NCBI GenBank assembly: GCA_035568175.1
Contig: DATMON010000018.1
Span: 62,001-126,000, forward strand
Direction of reading: 5' to 3'
Length of the DNA: 64,000 nucleotides
Origin: AV40 sp035568175
GTDB taxonomy: Bacteria > Verrucomicrobiota > Verrucomicrobiia > Chthoniobacterales > UBA10450
The notes below the pieces were generated by a model. The model searched no databases. It saw only the letters and a program-made list of their open reading frames with translations, and was not told the DNA's origin. Within the stretch, counting starts at the first letter, position 1. Every line of letters starts with the position of its first letter. The position numbers were made by a program, and so were the translations under genes. Shown here one piece after another: positions 36,609-44,787 of this stretch.

Positions 36609-37633
36609 TTTTTACCTGCGCTCGGTGCGGCGGACTGCGCCGTAGCCGTCGAGTGCTGAACGCGACGCTCGCCAAAAAGTTGGCGGATCACTTCCTCAAC
36701 AGGCACTTCCTGGACATTGATGTCGCTGACATCGCATGATTGAAGGACTTCGCGGCAAGTCTCCGTAACTTTCGCGCGCGGCACTTTGAGCTGGACGGAC
36801 ATCGGCGTTTGCTCGATCACTTCGCCAAAACGGGAAAAATCGCGCGTCACTTGTTGGTCGAAAGTCAGACTCAGGATTTTATGACCGGAGAAACGATCGA
36901 TGATTTCATCGAGCGGACCGTCGAAGAAAATTTTGCCGTGATCGATGACCAGGACCCGATGGCAAAGTTCCTGGATGTCTTGCATGTAATGACTGGTGAG
37001 TAGTGTGACGATACGGTGTTCTTCGTTGTAGATACGCAGAAATTCGCGGACGCGTTTTTGGCTAACGACATCTAGGCCGATGGTCGGCTCGTCCAAAAAC
37101 AACACACGCGGTTCGTGGATGAGCGCCGAGATCAGCTCCATTTTCATCCGTTCGCCGAGCGAGAGCTCGCGCACCATCACATTCATTTTATCGGTGACTT
37201 CGAGTAGCTCGGCCAAGCCGCCCACCACTTTGTTGAAACGATCGCGATCGATTCCATAAATAGCGCGATTAAGCTCGAGCGATTCCTGCGCGGGGAGGTC
37301 CCACCAGAGCGCGTTTTTTTGCCCCATCAGCAAGCTGAACTGCCGTTTCATTTCGTTGCGCCTTTCCCACGGAACGAAACCGAGCACGCGCGCATCCCCG
37401 CCAGTCGGATTAAGAAGCCCGGAAAGCATTTTCAGCACGGTCGTTTTGCCTGCGCCGTTCGGCCCAAGAAATCCAACGAACTCGCCTTCCTCGATTTGAA
37501 ATGAAACCTGGTCCGCTGCGCGCGTTTCATCGTAACGCCGCTTCACGAGTCCTTTGATCGCGCCCCAGAGTCCGCTTTCTTTGCGATAAGTACGGTAGAT
37601 CTTGGTTAAATCGCGAGCTTCAATCGCGCTCAT
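36605..37633 (-). CDS. ABC transporter ATP-binding protein (ABC-2/DrrA-like)
   Basis: 342 residues. Walker A FLGPNGAGKTTVLKML, Q-loop region LLMGQKNALWWDLPAQES, signature ELSLGERMKMELISAL, Walker B RVLFLDEPTIGLD and H-switch LLTSHYMQDI are all intact. The insert after the first strand (ESGLWGAIKGLVKRRYDETR) is typical of the YadG/NatA-like group whose partners are ABC-2 permeases. No permease gene is adjacent in this window; the sequence upstream leads straight to dxs. A C-terminal tail of about 90 residues has no recognised domain. Confidence 0.92.
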   Translation of the reverse strand: MSAIEARDLTKIYRTYRKESGLWGAIKGLVKRRYDETRAADQVSFQIEEGEFVGFLGPNGAGKTTVLKMLSGLLNPTGGDARVLGFVPWERRNEMKRQFSLLMGQKNALWWDLPAQESLELNRAIYGIDRDRFNKVVGGLAELLEVTDKMNVMVRELSLGERMKMELISALIHEPRVLFLDEPTIGLDVVSQKRVREFLRIYNEEHRIVTLLTSHYMQDIQELCHRVLVIDHGKIFFDGPLDEIIDRFSGHKILSLTFDQQVTRDFSRFGEVIEQTPMSVQLKVPRAKVTETCREVLQSCDVSDINVQEVPVEEVIRQLFGERRVQHSTATAQSAAPSAGKN

Positions 37634-37638
37634 GGCTT

Positions 37639-37647
37639 AGATCGACA
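37639..37647 (+). repeat. AGATCGACA motif copy between the ABC ATPase and dxs
   Basis: It lies just upstream of the ABC ATPase start (minus strand), in the 53-bp gap after dxs. Confidence 0.75.
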
Positions 37648-37686
37648 TCCACAAACCGACAATCAATGTGTCAATCTGTGGCGCAA

Positions 37687-39621
37687 CTACGCGACGCTGG
37701 TTTTCGCCGCTGGCTTTTTCTTCAGCAACAGCAGAATCTTTTCGACGAGCGCGTCGGCGGTGATGCCATGCTTCTTGCGAAGAAGGGGAACCGCGCCGTG
37801 TTCGATGAATTCATCCGGCCAACCAACTCGTGCAACCGGAGTATTGATTTGCTGCGAATGGAGATGCTCCATCACCGCACAACCGAATCCATTATGCAAA
37901 ACGTGATCTTCGATCGTGGCGACCACTTCCACGCTGCGCGCGAAAAATTCGAGTGTGCCGGTGTCCATCGGCTTGATCCAGCGCGGATTGATCAGCGCAA
38001 CTGAAATTCCTTTTTCTTCAAGTTTCTTGGCCGCTTCTTCCGCAACTTCGAACATGTTGCCGAGTCCGAAGATCGCGACATCGCGACCATGCTTCACCAC
38101 TTCAGCTTTGCCGATCTCGAGAAGCTTCGGTTCCGGTTTGATTTGGGCGCCAGTGCCGGAACCGCGCGGATAACGAACGGCAATCGGACCCGAATTGTAA
38201 TTGGCCATCGTCCAAAGCATGTCGGCGAACTCGTCTTCGTTCTTAGGCTGCATGTGGACCCAGTTCGGGATGTGCCGCAGATATCCGATGTCGAACAAAC
38301 CGTGATGGGTTGGTCCATCGTCGCCACTCAAGCCGGCGCGGTCCATGCAAAGCCTGACGTTTAGTTTTTGAATTGCCATATCGTGAATGGCCATGTCGTA
38401 GGCGCGTTGGAAGAATGTTGAATAGATCGTGAGAAACGGCGTCAGCCCCTGCGTGGCGATGCCGCACGCGAAAAGCGCTGCGTGTTCTTCCGCGATCCCA
38501 ACGTCGAAATAGCGCGCTGGGTGCGCCTTCGCGAAATGCGACAGACCGGTCCCACTCGGCATCGCCGCGGTGATCGCGACCACCTTTTGATTGTTGTCGG
38601 CAAATTTGGCTAATGTTTTGCCAAGGATCTCCGAATAAGTCGGCGTCGGCGTCGGCGCAGTCTCGCCGCTCTCGATCTTGTATTTGCCGAGCCCGTGAAA
38701 TTTATCCGGCTGTTTGATCGCCGGTTCGTAGCCTTTGCCTTTCTTGGTCAGGATATGGAGGAGCACCGGTTCTTCCTGCGTTTTCAAAAATTCAAACGTC
38801 CTGATGAGCAACGGAATATCGTGCCCGTCAATCGGTCCGTAATAGCGCAGCCCAAGTTCTTCGAAGATCACGCTCGGCAAGACGAGGCCTTTGACGCTCT
38901 CTTCGACTTTGTGCGCGATTTGGACGCCGGTTTTTCCAAGAATCGCCTGCACGAAACTGCGCGCCTTGTCATGTAAATGCGCGTAGGTTTCGCTCGTCAC
39001 GATACGGTTAAAGTAATTCGCAATCGCGCCGACGTTCTTGGCGATCGACCATTCATTATCGTTTAGCACAACAATGAAGCGTTTCGTCTGCACGCGGACG
39101 TTGTTGAGGGCCTCGTAACTGATCCCGCACGTGAACGCAGCGTCACCTGCGATCGCAATGATATTTTCGTCCCCGCCGCGGAGATCGCGTCCGACCGCCA
39201 TGCCAAGCGCGGCGGAAAGCGCCGTCCCGGCGTGTCCCGCGCCGTAGCAATCGTGTTCGCTTTCCGTTCGCAAAAGAAAGCCGTTGAGTCCGCCGAACTG
39301 GCGCATGGTCGCGAATCGATCGAGCCGGCCGGTGAACAATTTGTGGACGTAACCTTGATGGCTCACGTCCATCACGAATCGATCGCGCGGCGTGTCGAAC
39401 ACGCGATGGAGCGCGATCGTCAGTTCGACCACGCCGAGATTTGGCCCAAGATGTCCGCCGGTTTGGGACAAAACACCGATCAACTCGTCCCGAACTTCCT
39501 GTGCGAGTTGCGGAAGGTCTTGTTCGCGGAGCGCTTTGATGTCGACCGGCGAATGGATTCCGTCGAGCAAACGCTTTGGCGCCGTGGTTGTGGTTGTCTC
39601 AGAAGAGTCTGACTTCGTCAT
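37687..39621 (-). CDS. dxs: 1-deoxy-D-xylulose-5-phosphate synthase
   Basis: 644 residues, the usual length. Thiamine-diphosphate site GDAAFTCGISYEALNN (GDG-like motif, here GDA) and the His of DVSHQGYVHKLFTGR are present. The transketolase core has MPSGTGLSHFAKAHPARYFD, VGIAEEHAALFACGIATQGL and MDRAGLSGDDGPTHHGLFDI. It makes DXP from pyruvate and glyceraldehyde-3-phosphate for the MEP isoprenoid route; ispF of the same route lies at 46200. Its start overlaps xseB by 23 bases, a widespread gene pair. Confidence 0.97.
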   Translation of the reverse strand: MTKSDSSETTTTTAPKRLLDGIHSPVDIKALREQDLPQLAQEVRDELIGVLSQTGGHLGPNLGVVELTIALHRVFDTPRDRFVMDVSHQGYVHKLFTGRLDRFATMRQFGGLNGFLLRTESEHDCYGAGHAGTALSAALGMAVGRDLRGGDENIIAIAGDAAFTCGISYEALNNVRVQTKRFIVVLNDNEWSIAKNVGAIANYFNRIVTSETYAHLHDKARSFVQAILGKTGVQIAHKVEESVKGLVLPSVIFEELGLRYYGPIDGHDIPLLIRTFEFLKTQEEPVLLHILTKKGKGYEPAIKQPDKFHGLGKYKIESGETAPTPTPTYSEILGKTLAKFADNNQKVVAITAAMPSGTGLSHFAKAHPARYFDVGIAEEHAALFACGIATQGLTPFLTIYSTFFQRAYDMAIHDMAIQKLNVRLCMDRAGLSGDDGPTHHGLFDIGYLRHIPNWVHMQPKNEDEFADMLWTMANYNSGPIAVRYPRGSGTGAQIKPEPKLLEIGKAEVVKHGRDVAIFGLGNMFEVAEEAAKKLEEKGISVALINPRWIKPMDTGTLEFFARSVEVVATIEDHVLHNGFGCAVMEHLHSQQINTPVARVGWPDEFIEHGAVPLLRKKHGITADALVEKILLLLKKKPAAKTSVA

Positions 39622-39910
39622 TTTTTAATTCCTTTTCGTCCGCCTTACCATCGTTCGCCGATTCAGCAGCGGGTTCAAAATCTTTAACTACCGGTTTGCC
39701 GGCATTGTTCCGGGCGATGATCTCGATCTTTTGTTCGGCGCTGGTCAATCTTTCCTGGCAAACCTTCACCAGGTTCATTCCTTCCTCGTAGCGTACGATC
39801 AAATCCTCGAGAGGCAATTTGCCGGTCTCCATTTGTTCGACAATCGTCTCAAGTCGGTCCATCGCCTTCTCAAAGTTCAATTCTGGGGCGGTCTTGCTCT
39901 TGCTGCTCAT
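39599..39910 (-). CDS. xseB: Exodeoxyribonuclease VII small subunit
   Basis: 103 residues from ATG 39910; an upstream in-frame TTG is less likely. The XseB core LNFEKAMDRLETIVEQMETG, KLPLEDLIVRYEEGMNLVK and CQERLTSAEQKIEII is complete. The C-terminal extension is acidic and longer than in most homologues, because the 3' end reads into dxs. The large subunit xseA is not in this window. Confidence 0.95.
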   Translation of the reverse strand: MSSKSKTAPELNFEKAMDRLETIVEQMETGKLPLEDLIVRYEEGMNLVKVCQERLTSAEQKIEIIARNNAGKPVVKDFEPAAESANDGKADEKELKNDEVRLF

Positions 39911-40068
39911 CGGCAAGCGCAAAGCTAAGCACAGCAGCGATAAGATGAAAGGGAGGATTATCGATGTTGTTAACTGATTTGCTGGTTTGGAATGAACTGC
40001 AACTGCCGGTCAACGCGACCGATGGCATAGGCGATGCTGATTCTCTCGGAAACAACCCATTAAATACC

Positions 40069-40446
40069 ATGAAGTTTCCGAAAAAAATCCTCTTAATTGA
40101 TCACGAACCCGGCGTCACTCGTCTCATTCGGCGGGCCCTGGAACGCGCCGGGAAATATCTCATCCGCGAAGAGCACGACGACAAGCTGGCGCTTAATGCC
40201 GCCCGTTGGTTTCAGCCCGATCTCATCCTGGTCGACACCGCCGGTCAAGATCGCCGGAACATCGAGCGCGAGATCCACACCGATGCCGCCCTCAAGGACA
40301 CACCGATTCTTTCATTGACCAGTCTTCGTCCCGAAAGCCAGATGGTTTCCGGCGGAATCCTGAGCGGCTACAGCTTTTTCGCCGCACCCATCCGCGTTGA
40401 AGAAGTTCTCCGCGGAGTGGACGAACTGCTCTTCGGGAAAGACTGA
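40069..40446 (+). CDS. Receiver-domain protein with non-canonical phosphorylation site
   Basis: 125 residues from ATG 40069; an in-frame ATG at 39964 would add 35 residues without domain character. A single REC fold: KILLIDHEPGVTRLIRRAL (acidic pocket, here D-H-E), PDLILVDTAG (phospho-acceptor Asp), PILSLTSLRP (conserved Ser/Thr) and SGYSFFAAPIRVEEVLRGVD. The conserved Lys before the last Pro is replaced by Ala (AAP instead of xKP), so phosphotransfer switching is probably weak or absent. No output domain and no adjacent kinase. Confidence 0.8.
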   Translation: MKFPKKILLIDHEPGVTRLIRRALERAGKYLIREEHDDKLALNAARWFQPDLILVDTAGQDRRNIEREIHTDAALKDTPILSLTSLRPESQMVSGGILSGYSFFAAPIRVEEVLRGVDELLFGKD

Positions 40447-40447
40447 T

Positions 40448-40828
40448 CTAGCCGCCGATTTGCTTCTTGTAAGCGGCGGCGTCTTTCAGGTTCTTGAGAT
40501 CATCAGCGTTGTCGATCTTAAGGGCGAAGATCCATCCCTGGGCAAACGGTTCGCGGTTGATCAAGCCCGGATCGGCTTCGAGTGATTTGTTTACTTCTAC
40601 CACGCTACCTTTTACCGGCGCGTAGATGTCGCTGGCGGCTTTGACTGATTCGACCACCGCGATCGCTTCCTTCGCGTTTGCCTGCCGGTCCATTTTCGGA
40701 AGCTCGACGTAAACAACGTCAGTCAATTCGGATTGGGCGTGATCAGTGATTCCGACACGGATCTTGTCGCCTTCGCGCCTAATCCATTCGTGACTTTCGG
40801 TGTAAAGCAGATCATCGGGAACATTCAT
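40448..40828 (-). CDS. gcvH: Glycine cleavage system H protein
   Basis: 126 residues from ATG 40828, overlapping the gcvT stop (ATGA). Motifs: YTESHEWIRREGDKIRVGIT, ELTDVVYVELPK and the lipoylation site VVESVKAASDIYAP (Lys carries the lipoyl arm), then LINREPFAQGWIFAL. It shuttles the aminomethyl group between the P and T proteins. gcvP is not in the window. Confidence 0.97.
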   Translation of the reverse strand: MNVPDDLLYTESHEWIRREGDKIRVGITDHAQSELTDVVYVELPKMDRQANAKEAIAVVESVKAASDIYAPVKGSVVEVNKSLEADPGLINREPFAQGWIFALKIDNADDLKNLKDAAAYKKQIGG

Positions 40829-41904
40829 GATTTTTTGTACAGCGGTTTTTTCTCGATCGCGGCCGGAAATTTTTGCCCGCGAATCTCGATATCGATCTTC
40901 GCGCCGATCTTCGCGTGCGGGGCATTGATGTAAGCCATACCGACGCCCCAATTCAAGCTCGGCGACAACGTCCCGCTGGTCACTTCGCCAATTCGGTGGT
41001 CGTTGTCGAATACGGAGTAATGCGGCCGTGGCGGCGGACCTTTATCTGTCATTTTGAACGGCACCAATTTTTGACTGGGGCCATTCTCTTTTGTCTTCAG
41101 CAAAACATCGCGTCCGATGAAATTCGGTTTCGTTAGATCAACAAAGAAACCGAGCCCGGCTTCGATCGGGTTTCGCTCCGGCGAAAGATCGGAGCCATTG
41201 AGCGGATAACACATTTCCAAACGCAATGTGTCGCGCGCGCCGAGGCCGCACGGTTTGATCCCAAGGTCCTTTCCTTTTTCGAGCACCATGTTCCAAAACT
41301 TCGCCGCATCGCCGGCGCGGAAGAAAACTTCCACGCCATCTTCGCCGGTGTAACCGGTTCGTGCCATCGAGATCGGCATTCCGTCTAACTCAAGATCGAC
41401 AATATGATTGCGTGCCGGGAGGTTCACAAAAAGTTCGGCGACTTTCGGACCTTGAATCGCAACCCCGCCAAAATTCGCGCTCCGATTGTCGATCTTAACG
41501 TCTCCGCTGCGGTGCTTGCCCAGCCACTCTAAATCTTGATCGGTGCACGATGCATTCACGACGAGCAAGAATTTCGCGTCGCCGATTCGATACGCGATCA
41601 GGTCGTCGATGATTCCGCCGCTATCGTTGAGCAAGAAGGTGTATTGGCCCTGGCCGACCTCCAACTTGTCGATGTTGTTCGTCAACATCGTGTCCAACCA
41701 ATCGCGCGCGTCGCTTCCGTTGATGACTAGTTGTCCCATGTGCGAAATGTCGAACATCCCGACGCTCTTTCGCACGGCCTGATGTTCTTCGACGATGCTG
41801 GTGTATTGAACCGGCATCAGCCAACCGGCGAACGGCACCATCTTTGCGCCGCGTTTTACGTGCTCGTCGTAAAGCGCCGTCTTTTTCTGCACCGGTTCGT
41901 TCAC
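40825..41904 (-). CDS. gcvT: Glycine cleavage system T protein (aminomethyltransferase)
   Basis: 359 residues from GTG 41904 (MNEPVQKKTALYDEHVK), chosen because it gives the usual family start and length; an upstream TTG at 41961 adds a hydrophobic, unlikely extension. Motifs: MVPFAGWLMPVQYTSIVEEH, VGMFDISHMGQLVI, ARTGYTGEDGVEVFF, GARDTLRLEMCYPLNGSDLS, and the C-terminal GVGMAYINAPHAKIGAKI. It transfers the methylene unit to tetrahydrofolate. It forms an operon with gcvH. Confidence 0.95.
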   Translation of the reverse strand: MNEPVQKKTALYDEHVKRGAKMVPFAGWLMPVQYTSIVEEHQAVRKSVGMFDISHMGQLVINGSDARDWLDTMLTNNIDKLEVGQGQYTFLLNDSGGIIDDLIAYRIGDAKFLLVVNASCTDQDLEWLGKHRSGDVKIDNRSANFGGVAIQGPKVAELFVNLPARNHIVDLELDGMPISMARTGYTGEDGVEVFFRAGDAAKFWNMVLEKGKDLGIKPCGLGARDTLRLEMCYPLNGSDLSPERNPIEAGLGFFVDLTKPNFIGRDVLLKTKENGPSQKLVPFKMTDKGPPPRPHYSVFDNDHRIGEVTSGTLSPSLNWGVGMAYINAPHAKIGAKIDIEIRGQKFPAAIEKKPLYKKS

Positions 41905-41991
41905 GGGCAGAGCGTAAACGCCAATCAAATAGAGGTAAAGAAACGCTGATGCGGTTGGCAAGCGCAGCTGTCGCCTTTACCGTGGGCGGAC

Positions 41992-42780
41992 ATGAGCCTG
42001 CTCGACAACCTTGAGCGCCGTTTCGGTTTTCTCGCTATTCGAGGATTGCCGCGCATTCTGGTCGGCTTCGCCGCGCTGGTCTTCGGCCTGACCTGGCTCC
42101 TTCCCGGTTTCACGTCCATCCTCATGCTCGATCCCGTGCGCATTCTTCATGGCGAAGTTTGGCGACTGATCACTTACATTTTTATTCCGCAAGCAACGAG
42201 CCCGCTATGGGTCCTGTTCGCGCTTTGGTTCCTTTGGTGGGTTGGCGAAGGCCTGGAACGAGCCTGGGGATCTTTTCGACTCACCCTTTATTTTCTCGTC
42301 GGAATGATCGGCACCACCGTGGCGGCGTTTTTCTTCGGTAGTAATTTTTCCAACTCGATGCTGCTGATGTCGTTGTTCCTCGCCTTCGCCCACTTTTACC
42401 CGGAGGAAATCATCTACATCTTTTTCATACTACCGGTCCGAATAAAATGGCTGGCGTGGATTGCGGGCGCGTTCTTGTTATTTGGATTTTTTACTAATTC
42501 GAATTCGTATCGAGCAGCGTTAATCGCGGCGTTGGCCAATTATCTGATTTTCTTTGGGCCGGAGTTTATTTATCGAGCGCGGCATCGCCATGAAGTCTCG
42601 AGTCGGCGGAAACGTTTTGAGGAGGATGCCCGCAGTGAAACCGAACCGCTTCACAAGTGCGCGGTTTGCGGAGCGACCGAGTTAACGGATCCAAACCTGG
42701 ACTTCCGTGTCGCGAGCGATGGCGAAGAATATTGCGTGGTGCATTTGCCATCGGCGCAAACCGCAGCGCCGAGGTTGTAG
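41992..42780 (+). CDS. Rhomboid-like membrane protein lacking the GxSG site, with C-terminal zinc-ribbon-like segment
   Basis: 262 residues. Six to seven membrane helices. VWRLITYIFIPQA and the following loop with LWFLWWVGEGLERAWGS follow the rhomboid L1/TM2 pattern (WR motif), but the helix where the serine GxSG motif should be reads SNSMLLMSLFLAFAHFYP, with no GxSG. The C-terminal soluble part has CAVCGATELTD and, 22 residues later, YCVVHL (C-x2-C and C-x2-H), a possible metal site. Probably a rhomboid pseudoprotease-like protein; substrate unknown. Confidence 0.7.
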   Translation: MSLLDNLERRFGFLAIRGLPRILVGFAALVFGLTWLLPGFTSILMLDPVRILHGEVWRLITYIFIPQATSPLWVLFALWFLWWVGEGLERAWGSFRLTLYFLVGMIGTTVAAFFFGSNFSNSMLLMSLFLAFAHFYPEEIIYIFFILPVRIKWLAWIAGAFLLFGFFTNSNSYRAALIAALANYLIFFGPEFIYRARHRHEVSSRRKRFEEDARSETEPLHKCAVCGATELTDPNLDFRVASDGEEYCVVHLPSAQTAAPRL

Positions 42781-42840
42781 AGGCGCTTGTGCCAAGCGCC
42801 TATTTAATTAGTTCGGCGTTTGAGAACAAACGCCGCTACA
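42776..42840. repeat. REPIN-like inverted pair of hairpin repeats
   Basis: Two hairpins in opposite orientation. The first has arms AGGCGCTTG/CAAGCGCCT with a 3-base loop. The second has arms CGGCGTTT/AAACGCCG with a 6-base loop. Written on its own strand, each unit starts TGTAG[A/C]GGCG[C/T]TTGT, so they are relatives placed head to head around a short AT-rich spacer. The first unit contains the TAG stop of the upstream gene. It may also act as a terminator. Confidence 0.65.
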
Positions 42841-42880
42841 ACATCTTGACCGCAATTCTCCAGGGCGGAAACTACGACCA

Positions 42881-43696
42881 ATGACCGACAAGAACACGAC
42901 GCTCGTTCCCGAACAGGGCTGGCATTGTCTGCATTTGTTTTATCACGTCGAGTACGGGCAATGGCAATTGCTCAACCGCGAGGAGCAGAATTCGGCGAAA
43001 ACGAATCTGGCCAAGCTGGTCCAAGAAATTCGCGCGACAGATTTGACCCAGTTGCTCACCCTCAGTGTCGTTACGCCGAAAGCAGATCTCGGCTTTATGT
43101 TGATCACGCCAGATCTGCAGACAGCGAACAAGATCGAGAAGCAACTTTCGCTTTCGTTAGGCCCCGATGTATTGACGCCAGTTTACAGTTATTTGTCGCT
43201 CACTGAAGAAAGCGAGTACATAACGACTGAAGAAGAATACACCGCGACGCTCGATCCGGAGACGAAGCGCGACGCGGCAAAGCTGGAGGAGGCGTTAAAC
43301 ACCTTTCGCGAGCGAATGAAACACTACCGGCAGGAGCGCGTTTATCCGATGCTGCCGGATTGGCCGGTGGTCTGTTTCTATAATATGAGCAAACGCCGGG
43401 GCGAGCAGAGAAATTGGTACGCGCTCCCTTACGACGAGCGCCGCAAATTGATGAAAGGCCACGCGACGGTTGGCCGTCAGTATGCGGGCAAAGTGAAACA
43501 GCTCATCACCGGCTCGACCGGTCTCGACGACGCCGAGTGGGGCGTCACGTTGTTTGCGCGCGACACATTTCAAATCAAAGCGATCGTGTACGAGATGCGT
43601 TTCGACCCGGTGAGCTCGGAATACGCCGACTTCGGCGAATTTTTCATCGGCATTCAACTGCCGCTCGACGAATTGTTCCGCCGCTTGCAACTCTGA
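42881..43696 (+). CDS. hemQ: Coproheme decarboxylase (HemQ/chlorite dismutase family)
   Basis: 271 residues. The C-terminal half has the HemQ signature FYNMSKRRGEQRNWYALPYD, ERRKLMKGHATVGRQYAGKV and EWGVTLFARDTFQIKAIVYE. In HemQ the YALPYDERRKLMKGHATVG stretch provides substrate-contacting residues and the proximal histidine region. It completes heme b synthesis from coproheme in the coproporphyrin-dependent route. No other heme gene is adjacent. It is followed by a motif copy and tRNA-Ser. Confidence 0.9.
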   Translation: MTDKNTTLVPEQGWHCLHLFYHVEYGQWQLLNREEQNSAKTNLAKLVQEIRATDLTQLLTLSVVTPKADLGFMLITPDLQTANKIEKQLSLSLGPDVLTPVYSYLSLTEESEYITTEEEYTATLDPETKRDAAKLEEALNTFRERMKHYRQERVYPMLPDWPVVCFYNMSKRRGEQRNWYALPYDERRKLMKGHATVGRQYAGKVKQLITGSTGLDDAEWGVTLFARDTFQIKAIVYEMRFDPVSSEYADFGEFFIGIQLPLDELFRRLQL

Positions 43697-43697
43697 T

Positions 43698-43706
43698 TGT
43701 CGATCT
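43698..43706 (-). repeat. AGATCGACA motif copy between hemQ and tRNA-Ser
   Basis: It reads TGTCGATCT on the plus strand, directly after the hemQ stop codon. Confidence 0.75.
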
Positions 43707-43723
43707 TACGATTCTCGACCACA

Positions 43724-43811
43724 GGATGGGTGACAGAGTGGTCGATTGTGCACGCCTGGAAAGCGTGTGTGCTGAAAGGCACCGAGGGTTCGAATCCCTC
43801 CCCATCCGCCA
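43724..43811 (+). tRNA. tRNA-Ser(GGA), CCA encoded
   Basis: 88 nt. Acceptor stem GGATGGG pairs with CCCATCC, followed by discriminator G and an encoded CCA. The anticodon loop CTGGAAA carries GGA at positions 34-36 between stems CACGC/GCGTG. A long variable arm (GTGC-TGAAAG-GCAC) and a T arm GAGGG-TTCGAAT-CCCTC are present. The long variable arm is as expected for serine. It reads UCC and UCU codons. Confidence 0.96.
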
Positions 43812-44096
43812 GGTTTGGAAATGGAATTTTATCCAACGCGTGGTCTGGCCCTATTCGTTCGCATTACGGAGATTCGAACGCTATTCGACTGGTAGGGCGC
43901 GTCACGCGCAAGGGTTAAGAGCGAAGTTCCAAAACTGGAGCCAAAGCGCGGCTTTGGATAATCCACTTGCCTCCAAAGCCGGCAAGGCGTGGAGGCAACA
44001 TCCATAAGGGGGCACACTTTCGGATCACTAGCGGGAGCGTAATCCCTCAGAATCCGCAGTTCTCTTCCGCTTCCTCGTAATCGTCCGCTGAGTCTT
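43812..44096. other. 285-bp gap downstream of tRNA-Ser without a recognisable gene
   Basis: No ORF of note. Two features stand out: a short hairpin (CCAAAGC-GCG-GCTTTGG near 43940) and, at 44041-44059, a degenerate copy of the tRNA 3' end (AATCCCTC, three changed bases, ATCCGC). It may be the remains of an element that once integrated in the tRNA gene or simply a decayed tRNA fragment. Confidence 0.4.
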
Positions 44097-44783
44097 CTAC
44101 TTTCCGCGATCGCGTCGTTCTAAAATTTGCAACTCCTGGCGAATCTTCAGCACGCTGCCTTCCGGCAACACGCCGTGAAAATTCACATTTGGATAAACCA
44201 AACAATCGCGTCCCAGAACTGAGCCGGGATTAATCACTGCGTTGCAGCCGATTTCGGTGCGATCGCCGACAATTGCGCCGAATTTGGTCAAGCCGGTGGT
44301 AATGTTGCCGTCGGGTGCGGCCACGGCGATCTCACTGTGGTCGAGTCTCACGTTGGACAGAATTACGCCGGCGCCGAGGTGCGCTTTAAATCCAAGAATG
44401 GAATCGCCGACGTAATTGAAATGCGGCACCTGCGCTTCGTCGAAAATAATACTGTTTTTGAATTCGCAGGAATTGCCCATCACCACGCCGTTCCCGACGA
44501 CCACGTTCTCGCGGACATAGCAGCCGGTGCGAATATGGCAGTTCTCGCCGATCCACGCCGGTCCTTTTAACACGGCGCCTTGTTCGATAATGGTGCCGCG
44601 GCCAACAAAAACATTGCTGCTGATGAATGGACGGCCAACGAGCTCGCCGAGAACCGCCGGTTTCAAACGAAATTGTAAATAGCTCGCGATCTGTTTGAGC
44701 GCGTTCCAGACGTAGTTCTGGTCTTCGAACAATTTCGGGTGGGCCGTGTGTTCGAGGCTGAGGAATTGTGCGGGCGCAAACAT
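44097..44783 (-). CDS. GlmU C-terminal-like left-handed beta-helix protein
   Basis: 228 residues. Hexapeptide turns run through the protein (NVFVGRGTIIEQGAVLKGPA, IGENCHIRTGCYVRENVVVG, NGVVMGNSCEFKNSIIFDEA, GDRTEIGCNAVINPGSVLG). The part HFNYVGDSILGFKAHLGAG and VRLDHSEIAVAA resembles the acetyl-CoA/glucosamine-1-phosphate region of GlmU, but there is no pyrophosphorylase domain. Possibly a sugar-phosphate acyltransferase. It lies just after cysS on the same strand (4-nt gap). Confidence 0.75.
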   Translation of the reverse strand: MFAPAQFLSLEHTAHPKLFEDQNYVWNALKQIASYLQFRLKPAVLGELVGRPFISSNVFVGRGTIIEQGAVLKGPAWIGENCHIRTGCYVRENVVVGNGVVMGNSCEFKNSIIFDEAQVPHFNYVGDSILGFKAHLGAGVILSNVRLDHSEIAVAAPDGNITTGLTKFGAIVGDRTEIGCNAVINPGSVLGRDCLVYPNVNFHGVLPEGSVLKIRQELQILERRDRGK

Positions 44784-44787
44784 TTCG

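Noticed and set aside
37646..37678. Possible hairpin CCACA...TGTGG with inner GACA...TGTC between dxs and the ABC gene
   Set aside because: The stem is interrupted with large internal loops and no T-tract, too weak to call a terminator.
40448..40951. A longer gcvH start at 40951
   Set aside because: The extra 41 residues lie in gcvT and are arginine-rich without family similarity; ATG 40828 overlaps the gcvT stop and gives the normal H-protein start.
43697..43918. A 73-codon ORF across tRNA-Ser
   Set aside because: Its translated peptide is the well-known artefact of reading through a tRNA (GTEGSNPSPS); the cloverleaf is complete.
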